16,068 bases of DNA from JAFGBM01 sp964564915 (GCA_964564915.1 CAZMCU010000039.1:1-16068); one strand, 5' to 3'. Positions 1 through 7,141 are shown, counted from the first letter of the stretch. Numbers and translations: made by a program. Notes: a model not told the origin generated them from the sequence alone.

Positions 1-54
1 GTGGCCGAGGACCTGCCCGCCCACGGGGAATCGGTCCGGGCTCGCTCGGAGTAG
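1..54 (+). CDS. hisD: Histidinol dehydrogenase, last 17 codons (partial)
   Basis: The window opens inside a reading frame that ends at a TAG at 52-54 and encodes VAEDLPAHGESVRARSE. This resembles the C-terminal tail of histidinol dehydrogenase, the last enzyme of histidine synthesis, in which a conserved His in an 'L.AH..AV..R' context is a zinc ligand donated across the dimer. Position is the second argument: hisC, hisB, hisH and priA follow on the same strand, and hisD normally sits immediately before hisC in Actinobacteria. The piece is short, so the call depends on motif plus context. There is no promoter or start in view. Confidence 0.72.
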   Translation: MAEDLPAHGESVRARSE

Positions 55-89
55 GCAGTCCGGTCGCGCCTCCCGCCTGAGGCCAGCCC

Positions 90-124
90 CGCGCCGTCGT
101 GCGATTTTTCTTTTCGACGGCGCG
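90..124. promoter_or_regulatory. Perfect 10-bp inverted repeat with T-rich loop after hisD
   Basis: CGCGCCGTCG (90-99) and CGACGGCGCG (115-124) are exact reverse complements separated by 15 nt containing TTTTTCTTTT. The T-run lies in the loop and not after the stem, so this is not a standard intrinsic terminator on either strand. It lies between hisD and the RCC1 lipoprotein gene and could be a transcript-end hairpin or an operator. The role is unknown. Confidence 0.5.
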
Positions 125-197
125 ATGGGTAAGGTGGCGATTGGGGGAGGAGTCCCATTTGTGGTTCTCCCCGCATTGGTGCGAGAGGGGAGATCTC

Positions 198-1466
198 ATG
201 CCGAATTCGCGAAGGCGCCATCGATTGGCCCTAACCTCCATCGTTGCCATGGCCTTGGTGGGTTGCGTTCCGGGCCCAGGGGGGACGAGTCCGACACCGT
301 CCCCCAGTCTCACGGCTCCTTCGCCGAGCCCCTCGTCGACCCCCTTACCCTCTCCTACGCCAACGGTCGTGCCGGATCCACATATCGCGGCCGGGGGTTA
401 CTCTTCCGCCGCGCGATTCTCGGACGGCACCGTCGAATGGTGGGGCGCCAGGCCCGCTGCGCCGGGAGACATCGAATCGGCTATGTGGCCCATCAGTTAC
501 TACCCCATCCCGATGGCGGAGGAGAGGAAACCCGTTCCTCTCGCCGGGATGACCGACGTGCTCGAGATCGCACCGGGCATCACCCACTCGTGCGCCCTGC
601 ACAAGGACCAGACGGTCACGTGCTGGGGATACAACGACGCGGGACAGCTAGGGGACGGCACCGTCGCCACGAGCCTGACGCCCGTCTCCGTGGTGGGGCT
701 GACCGACGCGGTGGAGATTAGCGTCGGGGACCACCATTCGTGTGCGAGGCACGCGGACGGCACCCTCTCGTGTTGGGGTCAGAACACGTATGGTCAACTC
801 GGCGACGGGACGACCACCGATCGAACGATCCCGGTGCAGGTGGCCGGGATCACTGACGCGGTTCAGATCATCGCCGCGAGCACCCGATCCTGTGCCCGGC
901 ATGCCGATGGATTGGTCTCGTGTTGGGGACAGAACCACCTCGGCCAGCTCGGGGACGGAACAACGATCGATCGTTCGAAGCCCGTGACGGTCCTGGAGGT
1001 GCATCACGCGGTCGACATTACGGCGGGGTACGGCCACAGTTGCGCCTCACGCACGGACGGGACCGTCATGTGCTGGGGACTTAACCTTGTCGGCCAGATC
1101 GGCGACGGGACGACGACGGATCGCTGGGTTCCCGTGTTCGTCCCCGGGATCACGGACGCGAAGCAGGTAGCCGCAGAAGACAGTTCCACGTGCATTCTCC
1201 ACTCGGATGGCACGGTCTCGTGCTGGGGCAGCAACTACAACGGGGAGCTGGGCGACGGTACGACGGTCTCGCAATCGTCGCCCGTCACGGTCGTGGGTTT
1301 GAACGATGTCGCCGAGATCGCCCTCGGGTGGAGCCACGGGTGTGCCCTTCGCCACAGCGGAACGGTCGCATGCTGGGGCCTCAATGCCACGGGCCAGGTG
1401 GGAGACGGAAGCGCTGATTACAGCAAGACGATCATCGTCGATGTCCTCGGCCTGATCGTCGACTAA
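198..1466 (+). CDS. RCC1-repeat (seven-bladed propeller) lipoprotein
   Basis: Predicted 422-aa exported lipoprotein. The ATG at 198 is chosen because GAGAGGGGAG lies just upstream and because a signal peptide then starts at once: an RRR basic stretch, a hydrophobic core and the lipobox ALVGC with Cys23. A Pro/Ser/Thr linker follows to about residue 62. Then come RCC1-type blades: six strong ones reading HSCA..DGTV.CWG.N..GQLGDGT, each with two Cys 10 residues apart, and one degenerate leading blade (around WWGARP) that has lost both Cys. Seven blades would make a complete propeller. The Cys pairs suggest a disulfide in each blade, which fits an extracytoplasmic location. RCC1 propellers are binding scaffolds and the ligand cannot be read from sequence. 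The gene separates hisD from hisC, an unusual place for it. Confidence 0.88.
   Translation: MPNSRRRHRLALTSIVAMALVGCVPGPGGTSPTPSPSLTAPSPSPSSTPLPSPTPTVVPDPHIAAGGYSSAARFSDGTVEWWGARPAAPGDIESAMWPISYYPIPMAEERKPVPLAGMTDVLEIAPGITHSCALHKDQTVTCWGYNDAGQLGDGTVATSLTPVSVVGLTDAVEISVGDHHSCARHADGTLSCWGQNTYGQLGDGTTTDRTIPVQVAGITDAVQIIAASTRSCARHADGLVSCWGQNHLGQLGDGTTIDRSKPVTVLEVHHAVDITAGYGHSCASRTDGTVMCWGLNLVGQIGDGTTTDRWVPVFVPGITDAKQVAAEDSSTCILHSDGTVSCWGSNYNGELGDGTTVSQSSPVTVVGLNDVAEIALGWSHGCALRHSGTVACWGLNATGQVGDGSADYSKTIIVDVLGLIVD
543..1442 (+). repeat. Six in-frame 150-bp tandem repeat units (RCC1 blades)
   Basis: The TG[C/T]TGGGG core recurs at 621, 771, 921, 1071, 1221 and 1371, exactly 150 bp apart, so each blade is exactly 50 residues with no indels. 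The preceding degenerate blade has its equivalent TGG at 438, 183 bp earlier, with an 11-residue insertion. The copies differ at many bases, so this is an old protein repeat and not a recent DNA amplification. Confidence 0.9.
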
Positions 1467-1536
1467 CGCACCCTCAGGGTTGGGGGAGGAGCAGGCGCGG
1501 CCCTCGCGCCTGGGGCGAACCGAGCGCGTGCCTTAC

Positions 1537-1548
1537 TAGACTTTCGGC
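1537..1548 (+). promoter_or_regulatory. -10 box TAGACT placed for leaderless hisC transcription
   Basis: TAGACT (1537-1542) is followed by exactly six bases (TTCGGC) and then the hisC ATG at 1549. In actinobacteria a TANNNT box at -12 to -7 with transcription starting on the start codon is the standard leaderless layout. No Shine-Dalgarno sequence precedes this ATG, which agrees. No convincing -35 is visible. The 12-mer TAGACTTTCGGC recurs before pheS. Confidence 0.65.
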
Positions 1549-2643
1549 ATGGAACTGCCGCTCCGTCCCGAGTTGCGCGGGTTGACGCCCTACGGCGCGC
1601 CCCAACTCGACGTGCCCGTGCAGCTCAACGTCAACGAGAACCCGTACTCGCCACCCCCGTCCGTCGTCGACGCGATCGCCACAGCGGTCCGCAAGGCGGC
1701 GGAGGGCCTGAACCGGTACCCCGATCGAGACTTCGTCGGCCTCCGCACCGACCTCGCGACCTACCTCGCGCACGAGTCCCACGCCGACTTCCTCACGTAC
1801 CAGAACATCTGGGCCGCGAACGGCTCGAACGAGGTGATGCTCCACCTGCACCAGGCGTTCGGGGGACCGGACCGCACCGTCCTGAGCTTCGATCCGACGT
1901 ACTCGATGTACCCCGAGTACTCCCGCGACACCTCAACGACGTACGTGACCCTTCCGCGCCGTGACGATTTCGCCATCGACGTCGATTCCGCCGTTTCCGA
2001 AATCGTCGCGCGTCGCCCCAGCATGATCCTCCTCGCGAGCCCCAACAATCCGACGGGGACCGCTCTTCCCCTCCCCGACATTTCGGCGCTAGCCAACGCC
2101 GCGGCGGAGGTTCCCGGGGGTTGCGTCGTCGTTGTCGACGAGGCGTACGCGGAGTTCCGTCGGCGCGGTGTGCCGAGTGCGCTGGTCCTCCTCCCCGAGA
2201 TACCGCATCTCGCCGTCACGCGCACGATGTCGAAGGCCTTCGCCCTCGCGGGGGGGCGCTTGGGCTACCTCGCCGCGAGTACGGAGATCGTCGACGCCCT
2301 TCGCCTCGTTCGCCTCCCGTACCACCTCAGCTCCGTCACGCAAGCCGTCGCGCGGGCGGCGCTCGCGCACCACAGCGACCTTCAGGCCCAAGTGGACGAG
2401 ATTCGGGCCGAACGGGATGAGACGGTCGCGTGGTTGCGTGCCCAGGGGTACACGGTGGCGGACACCGACGCCAACTTCGCCCTGTTCGGACCGTTCGGGG
2501 ATCGTGAGAGGGTATTTGAGGGCCTGCTGGAGCGCGGGATCATCATTCGCGTCGTCGGCCCGGAGGGATGGTTGCGCGTGTCGATCGGCACGCCGCAAGA
2601 GATGGCGCGATTCCGCGCAGCACTGACGGAGGTGACCGCATGA
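1549..2643 (+). CDS. hisC: Histidinol-phosphate aminotransferase
   Basis: A 364-aa fold-type I PLP aminotransferase that converts imidazole acetol phosphate to histidinol phosphate, with glutamate as amino donor, in the cytoplasm. Visible landmarks: NVNENP near residue 30, GSNE (92-95) for phosphate/PLP contacts, the SPNNPTG loop (164-170), DEAYAEF in the central strand, the Schiff-base lysine K229 in TMSKAFALAG, and the C-terminal LRVSIGT arginine that binds the substrate. Length is normal for HisC. The ATG at 1549 is preferred because it follows the leaderless -10 box by 6 nt and begins the conserved N-terminus. The stop overlaps the hisB start in ATGA, which indicates translational coupling. 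Substrate assignment rests on the his cluster context together with the family motifs. Confidence 0.95.
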   Translation: MELPLRPELRGLTPYGAPQLDVPVQLNVNENPYSPPPSVVDAIATAVRKAAEGLNRYPDRDFVGLRTDLATYLAHESHADFLTYQNIWAANGSNEVMLHLHQAFGGPDRTVLSFDPTYSMYPEYSRDTSTTYVTLPRRDDFAIDVDSAVSEIVARRPSMILLASPNNPTGTALPLPDISALANAAAEVPGGCVVVVDEAYAEFRRRGVPSALVLLPEIPHLAVTRTMSKAFALAGGRLGYLAASTEIVDALRLVRLPYHLSSVTQAVARAALAHHSDLQAQVDEIRAERDETVAWLRAQGYTVADTDANFALFGPFGDRERVFEGLLERGIIIRVVGPEGWLRVSIGTPQEMARFRAALTEVTA

Positions 2644-3257
2644 CTAAAACCGGAGACGCGGGACGGCGAGCGACGATCGAGCGCACGACCTCGGAGTCCC
2701 AGGTCAAGGTCGAACTCAACCTCGACGGTATGGGGGTAACGTCCATCGACACCGGAGTCCCGTTCTACGACCACATGCTGACCGCGCTGGGCAAGCACTC
2801 TCTCATCGACCTCACGGTCAAGGCGAAGGGCGACGTCGAGGTGGATTCTCACCACACGGTCGAAGATGTCGCGATCTGCATCGGAGACGCCCTCAAAGAG
2901 GCCCTCGGGGACAAGAGTGGTATCGCTCGGTTCGGGGCTGCGGTCGTCCCGCTCGACGAGGCTCTCGCGCAAGCCGTCGTCGATGTATCCGGCCGTCCGT
3001 ACTTTGTCCACACCGGGGAGCCGCTCGGGCAGGCGACGCACCTCATCGGTGGGAACTTCGCGGGATCCCTCACGGGCCACGTGCTCGAATCGATCGCCCA
3101 CCACGCCGGGATCACCCTGCACGTTCGGGTGCTCGGAGGCCGCGATCCCCACCACATCGTCGAGGCGCAATTCAAGGCGTTGGCGCGGGCCCTCCGGGCG
3201 GCCGTCGCCCTCGACCCTCGCGTGAAGGGCGTGCCATCGACGAAGGGGGCTTTGTGA
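2640..3257 (+). CDS. hisB: Imidazoleglycerol-phosphate dehydratase
   Basis: A 205-aa monofunctional HisB that dehydrates imidazole glycerol phosphate to imidazole acetol phosphate. Both diagnostic metal-binding motifs of the duplicated fold are present: HHTVED (H71, H72, E75) and HHIVEAQFKALARAL (H171, H172, E175). DTGVPFYDHML lies at about 37-47. There is no histidinol-phosphatase domain, as expected outside enterobacteria. The ATG at 2640 is chosen because GGAGGTG sits just upstream and because it forms an ATGA overlap with the hisC stop. The frame stays open to 2568, but that extension lies inside hisC. The stop overlaps the next gene in GTGA, so hisC, hisB and the following gene appear to be translated as one coupled unit. 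Confidence 0.96.
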   Translation: MTKTGDAGRRATIERTTSESQVKVELNLDGMGVTSIDTGVPFYDHMLTALGKHSLIDLTVKAKGDVEVDSHHTVEDVAICIGDALKEALGDKSGIARFGAAVVPLDEALAQAVVDVSGRPYFVHTGEPLGQATHLIGGNFAGSLTGHVLESIAHHAGITLHVRVLGGRDPHHIVEAQFKALARALRAAVALDPRVKGVPSTKGAL

Positions 3258-3769
3258 CGGGCGCCGGGGGAGCGGACGCCGCCGCAGAGGAAACCCCCGG
3301 CTACCTCGCCCGCGACACCGTCGCGCTCCTCACCCCTATCCCCAACGGCAAGGTTCTTGCCGCGATCTGCGCCCTCAATGGGTGCCGATGCGACGTCCTC
3401 GAGGTGGACCGGGGAACCCTCGCGATCATGGTCGACACCGTCGAGGGGGCGGCGGATCGGGCGGCGATTGGCCTGGCCGCGTTCGCCCAAGAGATCATCG
3501 TGCTGGCAATGGAACGACGCGAGGGACAACTCTCCGTCGTGCCCTTCACCGGAGGAGCGAGGGGCAACCCACTCCCGCCCGGCTTGGCGCTCGACCGGGC
3601 ACCGGAGGTGGTGATTTCCCTCATGACCGGGGCGGTGACGATCGAGGACGTCCTGGAGAAGGACCCGAGCAAGGTTCACTCCGGGCGCGTCGGCCGCGTC
3701 CGCGCGGCCTGGCGGTTGCGGAAACTGTCGCGAGAAAGTCGGAGGAAACAGGCCACCGCGGGGAGGTGA
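3254..3769 (+). CDS. Unrecognised 171-aa protein in the his operon
   Basis: A 171-aa protein starting with GTG at 3254, inside the hisB stop (GTGA overlap), so it is probably co-translated with hisB. I do not recognise a family. The N-terminal 20 residues are Ala/Gly/Glu rich. The middle alternates hydrophobic and polar stretches (VALLTPIPNGKV, LAIMVDTVEGAADRA, QEIIVLAMER), compatible with a soluble alpha/beta fold. The C-terminal 30 residues are strongly basic (many Arg/Lys), as in nucleic-acid-binding or ribosome-associated tails. There are no transmembrane segments or signal peptide. It contains two cysteines (CRC around residue 45). Coding is supported by coupling, length and the lack of any gap between hisB and hisH. 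Its function is unknown. Confidence 0.75.
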   Translation: MTGAGGADAAAEETPGYLARDTVALLTPIPNGKVLAAICALNGCRCDVLEVDRGTLAIMVDTVEGAADRAAIGLAAFAQEIIVLAMERREGQLSVVPFTGGARGNPLPPGLALDRAPEVVISLMTGAVTIEDVLEKDPSKVHSGRVGRVRAAWRLRKLSRESRRKQATAGR

Positions 3770-3780
3770 GTTCGTCCCGG

Positions 3781-3792
3781 TAGACTCGCCCC
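3781..3792 (+). promoter_or_regulatory. -10 box TAGACT placed for leaderless hisH transcription
   Basis: TAGACT (3781-3786) is followed by exactly six bases (CGCCCC) and then the hisH GTG at 3793, the same geometry as at hisC. No Shine-Dalgarno sequence lies in the 20 nt before the start. It suggests an internal promoter giving hisH-priA a separate leaderless transcript. Confidence 0.62.
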
Positions 3793-4446
3793 GTGGCCTC
3801 CCCGACCGTCTGCGTGCTGGATTACGGATTCGGCAACGTCAGGAGCGCCGTCCGGGCCGTCGAAGAGGTCGGCGCGACCGCCGTCCTGAGCGCTGATCGA
3901 GAGACAGCGGAATCCGCCGATGGCCTCATTGTCCCCGGCGTTGGTGCGTACGCCGCCGTCATGGCGGGACTCAAAGCCGTACATGGCGACCGGATCGTCG
4001 AACGACGCCTCGCGGGTGGTCGACCCGTTCTGGGGATATGCGTGGGTCTCCAAGTGATGTTCGAGAAGGGGGAGGAGCACGGCTCCGTGACGACCGGGTT
4101 GGGGCAGTGGCCGGGAACGATCGAGCGCCTCGACGCCCCGGTGGTGCCGAACATGGGGTGGGCGACGGTCGAACCGCCGAAAGGAACCGTCCTCTTCGAG
4201 GGAGTGGAAGAGGAGAGGTTCTACTTCGTCCATTCGTATGCCGCCCGCGCGTTCCCCCTCGACCCCGACCCCACGGGCTACATCCCCGCGCCCCTGGTCA
4301 CATGGTCGGAGGCGGGGACCCCGGAGCACCACGACCGTTTCGTCGCCGCCGTGGAAAACGGCCCGCTTTCCGCTACCCAATTTCACCCGGAGAAGTCCGG
4401 CGCCGCGGGCCTTCGCCTGCTTCGGAATTGGGTCGAGACGCTGTGA
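3793..4446 (+). CDS. hisH: Imidazole glycerol phosphate synthase, glutaminase subunit
   Basis: A 217-aa class I glutamine amidotransferase. HisH releases ammonia from glutamine and channels it to HisF, which makes imidazole glycerol phosphate and AICAR. The N-terminus VCVLDYGFGNVRS and the PGVGAYAAVM loop are typical. The triad is C83 in GICVGLQ and H198 and E200 in QFHPEKS. NMGW and FYFVHSY, also typical of HisH, lie between. The GTG at 3793 is chosen from the conserved N-terminus and the -10 box directly upstream. The partner hisF is not in this window. priA follows after 10 nt. Confidence 0.95.
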   Translation: MASPTVCVLDYGFGNVRSAVRAVEEVGATAVLSADRETAESADGLIVPGVGAYAAVMAGLKAVHGDRIVERRLAGGRPVLGICVGLQVMFEKGEEHGSVTTGLGQWPGTIERLDAPVVPNMGWATVEPPKGTVLFEGVEEERFYFVHSYAARAFPLDPDPTGYIPAPLVTWSEAGTPEHHDRFVAAVENGPLSATQFHPEKSGAAGLRLLRNWVETL

Positions 4447-4456
4447 GGAAGACCAG

Positions 4457-5203
4457 GTGACTACCACACGCGAGCACCCTCGCCTCGAGCTCCTGCCCGC
4501 CGTCGACGTCGCCGGTGGGCAGGCTGTACGCCTCTTCCAGGGGCGGGCGGGGTCGGAGACCTCCTACGGAGACCCCCTCGCCGCCGCTAGGGATTGGCAG
4601 AACGGGGGAGCGGAGTGGATCCACCTCGTCGATCTCGACGCCGCCTTCGGGCGGGGCAGCAACGCCGAGATCCTGGCCTCCGTCGTCGGCGCCCTCGACG
4701 TCAAGGTCGAAATGTCCGGCGGAATCCGGGACGACGCTTCGTTGGAACGTGCGCTCGCGACGGGGTGTGCCCGCGTCAACCTCGGGACGGCGGCGCTCGA
4801 AGACCCGGAGTGGACCTCGCGGGTCATCGCACGGTTCGGCGAGAAGGTAGCGGTTGGTCTTGACGTGCGCGGCACCACGCTCGCCGCACGGGGCTGGACG
4901 CACGAGGGCGGAGACCTCTGGGATGTCCTCGCGAGGCTCGAGGAGGCTGGATGCGCCCGATACGTCGTCACAGACGTCACCAAAGACGGAACGCTTCGCG
5001 GCCCCAACCTCGACCTGCTCTCCCAGGTGTGCGGGGCGACCCGCTCTCCCGTCGTCGCCTCGGGCGGGATTTCGTCCCTCGACGACGTCGCGGAGCTTCG
5101 GGCCTTGGTCCCCTTAGGGGTGGAGGGCGCGATCGTCGGCAAGGCCCTCTACGCCGGAGCTTTCACTTTGCCTGAGGCGCTCGACGTCGCCGGACGGCCC
5201 TAG
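4457..5203 (+). CDS. priA: Phosphoribosyl isomerase A (HisA/TrpF bifunctional type)
   Basis: A 248-aa (beta/alpha)8 barrel. It isomerises ProFAR in histidine synthesis, and in many actinobacteria also phosphoribosyl anthranilate in tryptophan synthesis. Acid/base candidates are D17 (LLPAVDVAGG) and D173 (VTDVTKDGT). Phosphate-binding loops are MSGGIR and ASGGIS. R145-G146-W147 in AARGWTHEGGDLW matches the Arg and Trp that PriA uses to switch between its two substrates, which is why I call PriA and not plain HisA. The GTG at 4457 follows GAGGA with good spacing, 10 nt after the hisH stop. An upstream extension of the frame runs through hisH and is not real. Dual activity is inferred. No trpF is visible in the window. 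Confidence 0.92.
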   Translation: MTTTREHPRLELLPAVDVAGGQAVRLFQGRAGSETSYGDPLAAARDWQNGGAEWIHLVDLDAAFGRGSNAEILASVVGALDVKVEMSGGIRDDASLERALATGCARVNLGTAALEDPEWTSRVIARFGEKVAVGLDVRGTTLAARGWTHEGGDLWDVLARLEEAGCARYVVTDVTKDGTLRGPNLDLLSQVCGATRSPVVASGGISSLDDVAELRALVPLGVEGAIVGKALYAGAFTLPEALDVAGRP

Positions 5204-5257
5204 GGCGGGGGCTCGTTCCCTTAAGTAGCCAACCGGGGGCTCAGTTGCTGCCGAGAA

Positions 5258-6144
5258 CTAGCACGCGGGTTCAAGCGGCGTCACAATTCCGTCGTCGTCG
5301 ATCGCCGCAAGCAGTAACGAAATGGGGATGATGTATCCGCGATCCGTGACCCCCTCCGTCGCGTAGACCACGCCGAAGACCCTCCCCGCGTCGTTGTACG
5401 CGGCGGACCCCGAGGAGCCGGGCTCGACCTTCGCGCTGGTCAGCCACACGTGGTCGGCGTTATCGAGCGAGTCTTCCGTGCTCCTGATCACCACCCCCTT
5501 CGTCGTCGTCAACGCGTCCCCGTGTGGGTAACCAACGATAGTCANNNNNNNNNNNNNNNNNNNNNNNNNNNNNNNNNNNNNNNNNNNNNNNNNNNNNNNN
5601 NNNNNNNNNNNNNNNNNNNNNNNNNNNNNNNNNNNNNNNNNNNNACCACCCCCTTCGTCGTCGTCAACGCGTCCCCGTGTGGGTAACCAACGATAGTCAC
5701 GTCGTCGCCGAGGGCGGGATCCTTCGACGAGAGGGGAACGACGGTGTCGAGGGACTCGACGACCGTGATGAAGGCGAGGTCCGCGATGGCGACCGTCCTG
5801 ACGGATGCGACCGTGAGGTCTCGGCCATCCGAGGTACTGACCTCAAGATTTTCGTATCCGTTGACGACGTGGCGATTGGTGACGACGGTGTGTTCGTCGA
5901 TCGCGAATCCACTGCCGGTGCCCAGTTCCGTGCACGCCACGTTCCTGACGCGTATGGCGGCGCGTTCTTCGGGCGTGTAGCCGTAGAGGCTATCTCCGCG
6001 CTCCCCGAGAAGATCGGACGGCGCGATCGACGGTATCCAGGAACTGGGGCCCGCATCGGGCGCTCCCGGGAGGGAGTCGCACGCGCTCGTCGTCAACGCG
6101 GAGAGGACGAGGATGAACGGAAACGCGACGCGAGCTCGGAGCAC
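5258..6144 (-). CDS. Trypsin-like serine protease lipoprotein 2 (split by an artefactual gap)
   Basis: An exported chymotrypsin-fold serine protease. The GTG start at 6144 follows the upstream stop by 2 nt, with GAGGGTGGG ahead of it. A signal peptide ends at the weak lipobox TSAC (Cys22). Triad candidates are H92 (NRHVVNG), D122 (ADLAFI) and S193 (EPGSSGSA). RVRNVAC (Cys71) and a last-residue Cys243 are shared with the paralogue at 7248-7964 and may form a disulfide. The reading frame is broken by 100 Ns, but the same 55 bp lies on both sides. Deleting the Ns and one copy leaves 732 nt, an in-frame 243-aa protein. It is the last gene of the minus-strand cassette and converges on priA. Its substrate is unknown. 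It resembles MarP/HtrA-like peptidase cores without a PDZ domain. Confidence 0.87.
5490..5544. repeat. 55-bp direct repeat, left copy (contig-end overlap)
   Basis: This 55-bp stretch is identical to 5645-5699 and ends exactly where the N-run begins. It encodes part of the protease around GYPHGDALTTTKG. Two contig ends that share an unmerged overlap explain it best. Confidence 0.95.
5545..5644. other. Assembly gap of 100 Ns, probably spurious
   Basis: Exactly 100 Ns, a default scaffold spacer. Because the flanks are the same 55 bp, the true distance between the contigs is probably negative and no sequence is missing here. Confidence 0.95.
5645..5699. repeat. 55-bp direct repeat, right copy (contig-end overlap)
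   Basis: An exact copy of 5490-5544, starting at the first base after the N-run. The length suits an assembler overlap set by its k-mer size. Confidence 0.95.
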
Positions 6145-6146
6145 GG

Positions 6147-6602
6147 TTACTGCCCACCCTCATCGGAGGTGAGGTCGACATAAAAGCGGTGCACATCATC
6201 GCAATAGGCGTCGATTTCCCTCTGCGCCGCCCTGATGTCGGAGGTTACCCACATGTATCGAGTCGCGATGTACGTGCTCAATTCCTCACGCTCGCTGGCG
6301 CACTCGTTCGAGCCGAAGGCGACGTCAGTGAAGAGCAACTCGTTGTCTTGGGCTACCGCTCGACTGTGAGCGAGGTCGGTGATCGTGTTGAGGTTGCCCT
6401 GGACGTCCGTTGTCAAGCCCTCGACCTCGACGCGAAGGAGCTCGACGCTAGCCTGTTCGGACGAAAGGGTCGCGGAGAGGTTCTGCGTCGTCGACCTCAT
6501 GCTGGCCGCTTCGATAGCCCACAGGGTCGCGATCAACACCAAGTAAGCCGCCACCACTCCCGTGGTCAACGTCAGGATGAGCCAGCCGCGTTTCATGGTC
6601 AT
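6147..6602 (-). CDS. Single-pass membrane coiled-coil protein C (two-Cys C-terminal motif)
   Basis: A 151-aa protein. After MTMKR a hydrophobic segment (about residues 6-30) forms one membrane anchor. The remaining 120 residues are predicted outside, with heptad-like helix at about 35-95 and a C-terminal part with Cys101 and Cys134. The motif C-x6-L ... C-D matches proteins A and B in this cassette (C101 to C134 is 33 residues, the same as in A). Its ATG overlaps the stop of protein B by one base (TAATG), and its stop lies 2 nt before the protease 2 start, so B, C and protease 2 look translationally coupled. It is shorter than A and B because it lacks a cytoplasmic tail. I recognise no family. 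A role as membrane partner of the proteases is inferred from context only. Confidence 0.85.
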   Translation of the reverse strand: MTMKRGWLILTLTTGVVAAYLVLIATLWAIEAASMRSTTQNLSATLSSEQASVELLRVEVEGLTTDVQGNLNTITDLAHSRAVAQDNELLFTDVAFGSNECASEREELSTYIATRYMWVTSDIRAAQREIDAYCDDVHRFYVDLTSDEGGQ

Positions 6603-7141
6603 TACCCCCAGCCTTCTGGGACCAGGCGGTTCAGGTCAGCCAAAGCCGCGTCGCACCGAGCGGAGAGTTCCAGTTTGGTGGAAGCCAAGGTGGAGGCGGA
6701 GGACACCCAGTATCGGGCGACGAGGTTTTCCCAGTCGAGGGCGCATTGGTCGAGCCGTTCCGCGACGGCGGCGATTTCCGTCGTTCTTTCGAGCACCGGC
6801 GTGGTGTCGGTGGTCAGCGAGTCAATCCACGACAACCCCTGGGTTTTTTGTTCGGTCAAGATTTCCCTTTCGAGGTTGAGGCTCTCCTCGTTTGCCCGGA
6901 CGACGGCAACCTGGTGCCCGAGGTCGGTGGCCTCGGCCCGCAGGGATTCCACTTCCGTCCGCCACGCCGCGATTCCGAACCACGAACCCAAGGCAAGCCC
7001 CGCGAACACGGTGGATAGAACGATGGCGGTGACGCGCCCTCGAGGGTGGTCGGGAGGAGAGGCGGCTTCCGGTTCCGCTTCGATCGCTGCCGGGGTGGGG
7101 CGCGGTTCCCACACCGGCTGGCCATCCGGTTGGAAGGTCAC
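6602..7141 (-). CDS. Single-pass membrane coiled-coil protein B (two-Cys C-terminal motif)
   Basis: A 179-aa protein. The GTG at 7141 is preferred over the ATG at 7180 because AAGGGAG sits 5 nt before it, whereas the upstream ATG lacks a ribosome site. Residues 1-36 form a Pro/Glu-rich cytoplasmic tail, about 37-59 a transmembrane helix (VTAIVLSTVFAGLALGSWFG), about 60-100 a heptad-like helix, and then a C-terminal domain with Cys133 and Cys163. Its pattern C-x6-L ... C-D aligns with proteins A and C, so the three are paralogues. The likely topology is N-in with the coiled coil outside. The stop overlaps the start of protein C. No catalytic motif is visible, so a structural or sensory role is more likely than an enzymatic one. 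Confidence 0.85.
   Translation of the reverse strand: MTFQPDGQPVWEPRPTPAAIEAEPEAASPPDHPRGRVTAIVLSTVFAGLALGSWFGIAAWRTEVESLRAEATDLGHQVAVVRANEESLNLEREILTEQKTQGLSWIDSLTTDTTPVLERTTEIAAVAERLDQCALDWENLVARYWVSSASTLASTKLELSARCDAALADLNRLVPEGWG

Noticed and set aside
99..197. Extended start of the RCC1 lipoprotein at 99
   Set aside because: The added 33 residues would bury the signal peptide, and the ATG at 99 lies in the inverted repeat; the ATG at 198 has a good ribosome site.
543..1442. 150-bp periodic repeats considered as a CRISPR or DNA satellite
   Set aside because: The units are in-frame protein repeats with many synonymous and amino-acid changes, with no repeat-spacer structure.
2382..3679. 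Overlapping long minus-strand frames opposite hisC, hisB and the following gene
   Set aside because: Antisense shadows of well-supported genes in GC-rich DNA.
5204..5257. Terminator between the convergent priA and protease 2 genes
   Set aside because: Only a short palindrome (GCCCTAGGGC at 5197-5206) and two GGGGGCTC copies are present; no stem-loop with a T-run is seen on either strand.
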